A stretch of 64,000 nt of DNA, from the NCBI GenBank assembly GCA_002238785.1, contig MPNA01000014.1:1-64000 (forward strand), read 5' to 3'. Each line of letters begins with the position of its first letter. Position 1 is the stretch's first letter. Made by a program: the position numbers and the translations under genes. The notes under the pieces were generated by a model, which saw only the letters and a program-made list of their open reading frames with translations, had not been told where the DNA came from and searched no databases. Source of the stretch: a bacterium OM1 bin76 (GTDB lineage: Bacteria; Actinomycetota; Acidimicrobiia; Spongiisociales; ZC4RG35). Below are positions 60,087 to 64,000 of the stretch, one piece after another.

Positions 60087-61094
60087 ATGAACTGGTCCGA
60101 AATACTCGGCAAACTCACGGCCGGTGAGGACTTGAGTCGCCCGGAGGCCCGGGAGGCATTGAACGACATTATGAGTGGACAGGCGACTGCTGCTCAAACG
60201 TCGGCCTTCATCATCTCCCTTCGTACCAAGGGTGAAACGACCGAGGAAATGGTCGGCCTGGTGGAAACCATGCGGGCCGTTGGTGTCAGGGTCTCTATCG
60301 AGGAACCGGTGGTCGATACCGCCGGCACCGGCGGAGACCGGTCCGGTACGTTCAACATCTCCACCACCGCCGCCTTGATAGCGGCTGGAGCGGGCGCCAA
60401 GGTGGCTAAGCACGGAAACCGATCGGCCTCCTCCAAATGTGGGTCGGCGGATGTCTTGGAGGCATTGGGAGTGGGAATCGAACTGGCGCCGGAGCGCACC
60501 GCGGAGATGGTCAAACAAGCCGGTTTCGGTTTCTTCTTCGCTCCTCGTTATCACCCCGCCATGAAGCATGTGGTTCCGATTCGGCAGCAACTGGGCATCC
60601 CCACGGTATTCAATTTCCTGGGGCCGCTCACCAATCCGGCCGGAGCCACCCGTCAACTGATCGGTGTGTACGACAGTCGGATGGCGGAGAGGATGATCGG
60701 GGTTCTGGCTCGTCTAGGGACAGAACGGGCATTGGTGATCCATGCCGACGACGGATTGGATGAGGTGTCGGTCTCCGGCCCAACCCGCGGCTACCAACTG
60801 TGGAACGGCGAGGTGACTCCTGTGGTGCTCACTCCCGAGGACTTCGGTCTCAGGCGTTCTGATGTGTCCGAACTGGTTGGAGGAGACGCTCGCAAGAATG
60901 CCACGATGCTCCGTTCGGTGCTGGCAGGTGAGGTCGGTCCCCGGCGGGATGCGGCGGTGGCGAACGCGGCTGCCACTTTGGTGGTGGCCGGATTGGCGGA
61001 CAGTCACGAGGATGGGGCCGCCTTGGCGGCCCGGTCCATTGATTCGGGAGGGGCCGAAGGTGTGCTCGAGCAGGTCATCGCGCTGAGCAAGTAG
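60087..61094 (+). CDS. trpD: Anthranilate phosphoribosyltransferase
   Basis: A 335-residue TrpD. DTAGTGGDRSGTFNISTTAAL holds the PRPP-binding Gly loop, KHGNRSASSKCGSADVLEAL the second conserved block, and FFFAPRYHPAMKHV the anthranilate-site region. It joins anthranilate and PRPP in the second committed step of tryptophan synthesis. No other trp gene is in the window, so it stands alone, possibly co-transcribed with the aquaporin. A 234-bp gap separates it from the Sec gene cluster. Confidence 0.94.
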   Translation: MNWSEILGKLTAGEDLSRPEAREALNDIMSGQATAAQTSAFIISLRTKGETTEEMVGLVETMRAVGVRVSIEEPVVDTAGTGGDRSGTFNISTTAALIAAGAGAKVAKHGNRSASSKCGSADVLEALGVGIELAPERTAEMVKQAGFGFFFAPRYHPAMKHVVPIRQQLGIPTVFNFLGPLTNPAGATRQLIGVYDSRMAERMIGVLARLGTERALVIHADDGLDEVSVSGPTRGYQLWNGEVTPVVLTPEDFGLRRSDVSELVGGDARKNATMLRSVLAGEVGPRRDAAVANAAATLVVAGLADSHEDGAALAARSIDSGGAEGVLEQVIALSK

Positions 61095-61315
61095 GTCTCG
61101 GTCTGCCTGTGAACCGGACCTGACCCAAATGGTGGATTCTTCCACTCGGTGAGGAAGCGGTGTTCCAAGGAAGGCCCCCTGTCCGAGGCCCCGTCGGTTG
61201 GCGTGGAGTCGGGCGATGCTTCTCCGTAAAGGATTTTCGTTTGGTACTCGGCTTTAGTCTCGAAAGAGTCAGGGGCAATGCCAAGATGGGAACGCCAGAG
61301 GACTTCCCCAGTTCC

Positions 61316-61321
61316 TAGAGT
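61316..61321 (+). promoter_or_regulatory. -10 box of first Sec gene (leaderless)
   Basis: TAGAGT lies 7 bases before the GTG at 61329 and supports that start over an upstream ATG at 61278. Confidence 0.5.
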
Positions 61322-61328
61322 GTCCTTT

Positions 61329-61865
61329 GTGGAGTGGCGCAAGCGTTGGTTGGTTGCTGTCGGGATGATGCTGGTCGCCCTGTTCTCAGCTTCCTGCGGC
61401 TCTGACCAGATCGGGACCCCGGCTGCAGATTTCACCCTGGAGTTGGCAACTGAAGGTACTTTTGCCCTCTCGGAGCAGACCAAGCCGGTCCTCGTCGTCT
61501 TCTGGGCGGAGTGGTGACTGGTTTGCCGGCGGGAGTTGCCCGCTTTAGCAGAGTTGGCCGGGGAGTACCAGGATCGGATGGTCGTGGTGGCCCCTGCGGT
61601 GGATTCGAGCCTGGAGGGCGCCACCCTGGTTGCCGAGGGCCTGTTCCCTTCCGGAAGGGTGCTGTGGGGTTTGGACCAGAACTCCGAAATCTCCTCCGCA
61701 TACGGGTTCAACGGCGTGCCCGCCGGCGTCATGATCGATACCGGCGGATCGATAGCCTTCGTCTGGTCGGGGCCCCCAGGCACGGATGAAATGAAGGAGG
61801 TCTTGGACGATTTGCTAGCCGCGGCCCCTGAGGCGGCCGGGTTAGTCACCGCGCTTGCGAACTGA
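61329..61865 (+). CDS. Selenocysteine-containing thioredoxin/TlpA-like lipoprotein 1 (UxxC)
   Basis: A 178-residue protein when TGA 61515-61517 is read as selenocysteine. An N-terminal hydrophobic stretch ends in the lipobox-like LFSASC. The thioredoxin-like domain starts PAADFTLELATEGTFALSEQ, then VVFWAEW, then Sec63-Leu-Val-Cys66 and RRELPALAELAGEYQ. The cis-Pro region is NGVPAGVMID. In cysteine homologues the Sec position is the attacking Cys of the WCxxC redox motif. Stopping at TGA would remove the catalytic Cys and half the fold. It has almost no linker after the lipobox, unlike its two neighbours. Confidence concerns the combined reading. Confidence 0.85.
61515..61544 (+). promoter_or_regulatory. 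UGA codon and SECIS-like hairpin 1
   Basis: The TGA (61515-61517) is followed 10 bases later by GGCGGG (61528-61533), loop AGTTG and CCCGCT (61539-61544), a 6-bp stem with one G-U. The loop G lies about 18 bases after the UGA, within the usual bacterial SECIS range. Same loop as hairpin 2. Confidence 0.65.
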
Positions 61866-61942
61866 GCGAAGGTCGATTGGCAGTACGGCTCGGGCGGAGA
61901 CACCGTCTTTGCTCTCCATAGTGCCTTGTGTCTGGTAACACC

Positions 61943-61948
61943 TATACT
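61943..61948 (+). promoter_or_regulatory. -10 box of second Sec gene (leaderless)
   Basis: TATACT lies 8 bases before the ATG at 61957. The second and third genes are likely co-transcribed from here, as their frames overlap by ATGA. Confidence 0.5.
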
Positions 61949-61956
61949 TTTGCAAC

Positions 61957-62646
61957 ATGATTCACCGCGGGCCTTGGCCGGGTTTCGTAGTCCTGATCCT
62001 GCTTTTGCTGGTCATCGCATCGTGCGGAGGCGGGGATTCGGAGAGTGTTGAAGAGGCGGAGGCCGTTGCTCCTGTGACCACCGAAGCGGAAGCCACGGAA
62101 GAGACTGTCGCCCCGACCACCTCCGCGACAACCGCTGCTGCAGAGACCACGCGAGCCGCTGCACAGACGACGGACGCGCCTGCGTCCACGGCAACTGAGT
62201 CGGAGGCCACCACCACGGCTGAACCGCTGGGACCGCCGGCTCCGGACTTCATGTTGGAACTGGGGGCTGGCGGGGACTTCGTGTTGTCCCAGCAGACCCA
62301 GCCGGTGGTGGTGTTCTTCTGGGCCGAGTGGTGACCGACCTGTCAGCGGGAGTTGCCCGCTGTCGACCAACTCGCCACTGAGTACGAAGGCCGGGTGGTC
62401 TTCGTTGCACCGGCTTGGAAGTCAAGTCTGGAGGAGACTGCCGCCATGGCTGAGCGCAAGATTCCCTCCGGGCAGGTGTTGTGGGGATTGGATGGGTCGC
62501 AGGAGATCTTTGCCGACTACGGCATAGGAGGCCAGCCAGCCGGTGCAATAGTGTCTGCCGACGGGTCTTTGGTGTCCACTTGGCGGGGAGCCAGGAACCC
62601 CGACCAGATCAGGGAGATCTTGGACACCCTGTTGGCTGCCGCATGA
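61957..62646 (+). CDS. Selenocysteine-containing thioredoxin/TlpA-like lipoprotein 2 (UxxC)
   Basis: A 229-residue protein when TGA 62332-62334 is read as selenocysteine. The signal peptide VVLILLLLVIASC ends in a good lipobox. A Thr/Ala/Glu-rich linker of about 65 residues follows. The redox domain begins PAPDFMLELGAGGDFVLSQQ, then VVFFWAEW and Sec126-Pro-Thr-Cys129 with QRELPAVDQLATEYEGRV, and the cis-Pro segment GGQPAGAIVS. The protein should be anchored outside the membrane and act in thiol-disulfide or peroxide chemistry; the substrate is unknown. The third gene starts in its stop codon (ATGA). Confidence 0.86.
62332..62362 (+). promoter_or_regulatory. UGA codon and SECIS-like hairpin 2
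   Basis: The TGA (62332-62334) is followed by CAGCGGG (62344-62350), loop AGTTG and CCCGCTG (62356-62362), a perfect 7-bp stem. The G in the loop and the distance of about 18 bases from the UGA match the bacterial SECIS pattern. It is the best-formed of the three. Confidence 0.7.
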
Positions 62647-63695
62647 TGAGCGCACGGAGCGGTTCTCTCTCTGTCGGCCGAGCGACATTGGCCATCTGGG
62701 TCCTTTGCGGAATGGTGTGGAGCGCCTGTGGAACCGACGATGCGGACCGGCAGGTGGACAGCGCACCCGCCACCTCGACCACCTCAGCAGCACCCGACCA
62801 ACCGGTGGAAGAACCATCCCCACAACTTGAGGAGGATGATGGGGGCGCCAGTGACCCGGCGCCGACCACCACGGCAGCCGATGACTCTCCAACCACCGGC
62901 GACGCCGACGAAACGACGACCACCGGCGCAGAGACCACCACCACGGTGGCTCCCACCACCACGGTGGCGGCTGGGGAGACGGATGCCCAGGTCACCACTA
63001 CTACGGGAGGGGCCGCCACGGACGCGGAGACTGTCACCACCACGACCGCCGCGCCAACCACCACAACTCCGCCGACAACTACCGCCGCGCCGACCACTAC
63101 AACCGGGGCTCCGATCACCACTACGACGGCGGCCCCCACGACCACCACAACCGCGCCGACCACTACGACGGCGGCCCCCACGACCACCACAACCGCTCCG
63201 ACAACTACAACAACAGCGGCTCCGACCACCACTACGACGGCTGCCCCCACAACGACCACCACAGAGGCCCACAATCGTCCAGCCGCCCCCGATTTCACCT
63301 TGGAGTTGGGTAACGGCGGCACGTTTACGCTCTCGGCCGAGTCTCGGCCCGTGTTCGTGGTGTTCTGGGCCGAGTGGTGACCGTCATGTCAGCGGGAGTT
63401 ACCCGTTATCGATGGTCTAGCCTCCGAGTACCAGGATCGGGTGGCCTTCGTGGCCCCCGCTTGGAAGGCACCCTTGAATGCAACGGCCCAGAGGGCCAAT
63501 CAACTGCTGCGTAGCGGAGCGGTGATGTGGGGGCTGGACGAGAATCAACGAGTCTTTTCTGCTTACAGCATCGGCTATCAACCCATTACCGTTCTGATCG
63601 GTGCCGACAAGACCATTGTCAACCAGTTGTTCGGTGCACAGGGTGCTTCGACGTTGCGGAACGCGATCGAAGAACTATTGGCGATATCGGGGTAA
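62643..63695 (+). CDS. Selenocysteine-containing thioredoxin/TlpA-like lipoprotein 3 (UxxC) with long Thr-rich linker
   Basis: A 350-residue protein when TGA 63378-63380 is read as selenocysteine. A signal region ends in VWSAC (lipobox-like). A linker of about 180 residues follows, first acidic, then rich in TTTT and TTAAP repeats (about residues 75-215). The redox domain is PAAPDFTLELGNGGTFTLSA, VVFWAEW, Sec246-Pro-Ser-Cys249, QRELPVIDGLASEYQDRV, with cis-Pro in GYQPITVLIG. The linker should project the domain across the cell wall. Start ATG 62643 overlaps the previous stop; ATG 62646 is an equal alternative. Confidence 0.86.
62860..63270 (+). repeat. Low-complexity Thr/Ala/Pro-coding repeat
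   Basis: Irregular tandem repeats of ACC/ACG/ACT triplets with GCG/GCC and CCN codons, encoding the TTTT-AAP linker of the third Sec protein. Codons vary among repeats, so the array is old enough to have drifted or is under selection for protein composition. The antisense strand shows a long Val/Gly-rich frame that is only a shadow of the repeat. Confidence 0.85.
63378..63407 (+). promoter_or_regulatory. UGA codon and SECIS-like hairpin 3
   Basis: The TGA (63378-63380) is followed by AGCGGG (63391-63396), loop AGTTA and CCCGTT (63402-63407), a 6-bp stem with one G-U pair. Compared with hairpin 2, a C-to-T change in the right arm turns a G-C pair into G-U, so pairing is kept. Confidence 0.65.
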
Positions 63696-63755
63696 CCTGG
63701 CCCGGCATCACCCCATTTCAAAGTTCCCGTGTCACCAAGACATGATTGAGCGCTG

Positions 63756-64000
63756 ATGAGACTTTGGGAATTGCTGCTCACCGGGGCTCTGGTGGTTGCC
63801 CTTCTGTGGCCGGCGTTGGAGGGAAGACGACTGCCGAGGGGAGTTACGGCCGTCGCCCTCCTAGCGGCGGTGTTCATCCAGTTTCTGGCTGAGGGATTCA
63901 GATGGCAGTTGTGGGGTCTCTATGGCTTGGTAGTGGGGATGTCCCTTGGTGACATGCTGGCCAGGGAGCGGCAACTGGAGTCCTATCGCAGGATCCGCCG
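63756..64000 (+). CDS. Membrane protein, partial (possible alpha/beta hydrolase with membrane N-terminus)
   Basis: The frame is open to the window edge. It starts MRLWELLLTGALVVALLWPA and has about three hydrophobic helices, with AEGFRWQLWGLYGLVVG between the second and third. That layout, with the GxRWQ segment, resembles the membrane N-terminus of some PAF-acetylhydrolase-like alpha/beta hydrolases. The catalytic domain would lie beyond the edge, so the assignment is weak. It is 60 bases after the third Sec gene, so it could belong to that operon. Confidence 0.45.
   Translation, partial: MRLWELLLTGALVVALLWPALEGRRLPRGVTAVALLAAVFIQFLAEGFRWQLWGLYGLVVGMSLGDMLARERQLESYRRIR

Noticed and set aside
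62860-63270. CRISPR array or tandem-repeat locus
   Set aside because: No regular repeat-spacer structure; the repeat is triplet-phased and coding.
62609-63322. Long minus-strand Val/Gly-rich frame
   Set aside because: It is the antisense shadow of the Thr-rich repeat; hydrophobic composition follows automatically from the reverse complement of ACN/GCN triplets.
61515-63380. TGA codons as true stops, making six short genes
   Set aside because: The halves are in the same frame, fit one thioredoxin fold, and stop at the identical catalytic position in three paralogues. The downstream halves lack ribosome sites and conserved starts.
61515-63380. TGA recoded as tryptophan
   Set aside because: TGA terminates other genes here (for example at the dapD/dapE and gatA/gatB overlaps), Trp is TGG next to each TGA, and the site corresponds to a redox Cys, not Trp.

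Overview
The window is high-GC, densely coded DNA that looks chromosomal and actinobacterial. I infer an uncultured, probably marine or host-associated member of Actinomycetota, possibly Acidimicrobiia-like. The reasons are the GC bias, frequent GTG/TTG starts, many starts lying 5-9 bases after a TANNNT -10 box (leaderless mRNAs), ATGA/TTGA gene overlaps, a Cgl0159-type inositol gene, a VanW-family protein, a type A-like RNase P RNA and a DmdA-like enzyme. The taxonomic placement is inference.

Layout. 1-2.2 kb: an IS200/IS605-type TnpB, cut by the window edge, has apparently landed in a vapC-like toxin gene; an intact vapBC-like pair follows. 2.3-7.3 kb: acyl-CoA synthetase, preceded by a decayed copy of its own 5' end; a CopZ-CopA copper pair; a small exported protein. 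7.6-13.5 kb: dapC-dapD-dapE-iolC, then convergent iolB and a Cgl0159-type aldolase. 13.5-24.7 kb: a putative lipoprotein metalloprotease; a minus-strand inositol operon (iolD, SDR, iolE, sugar ABC transporter); a YeiH-type exporter; two dehydrogenases. 25-31.9 kb: gatCAB, then a small RloAB (AbiL-like) defence island bracketed by two versions of the gatB 3' end, then a branched-chain-type binding protein. 32-47 kb: tungstate-type ABC transporter, pyruvate kinase, a frameshifted YdeI-like gene, a VanW protein, MscS-like and MFS proteins, dehydrogenase, aminotransferase, a CoA-disulfide-reductase-like flavoprotein and small membrane proteins. 47.4-58.4 kb: a catabolic run with an ABC importer lacking its own ATPase, an MBL hydrolase, an oxidoreductase, two tandem M81 peptidases, a DmdA-like enzyme and an M20 peptidase. 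58.5-64 kb: rnpB (minus strand), aquaporin, trpD, then the key locus.

Key locus, 61329-63695. Three consecutive genes encode lipoprotein-anchored thioredoxin/TlpA-like proteins. In each one the first residue of the redox motif, which would be Cys in a CxxC motif, is an in-frame TGA followed by xxC, and the frame continues through the rest of the thioredoxin fold. A similar hairpin (5-nt loop, 6-7 bp stem) lies just after each TGA, as expected of a bacterial SECIS. I interpret these as three tandem UxxC selenoproteins that conventional gene calling would split into six pieces. Linker length grows from gene to gene, up to a very long Thr-rich linker in the third. No selA, selB, selC or selD is visible here, so the Sec machinery must lie elsewhere if this reading is right.

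How it fits together: the window combines myo-inositol uptake and breakdown (iolB, C, D, E, aldolase, transporter), lysine/peptidoglycan precursor synthesis (dap), amidotransferase-dependent tRNA charging (gatCAB), metal handling (copper export, tungstate/molybdate import), peptide and possibly organosulfur catabolism, and an extracytoplasmic thiol/selenol redox system.
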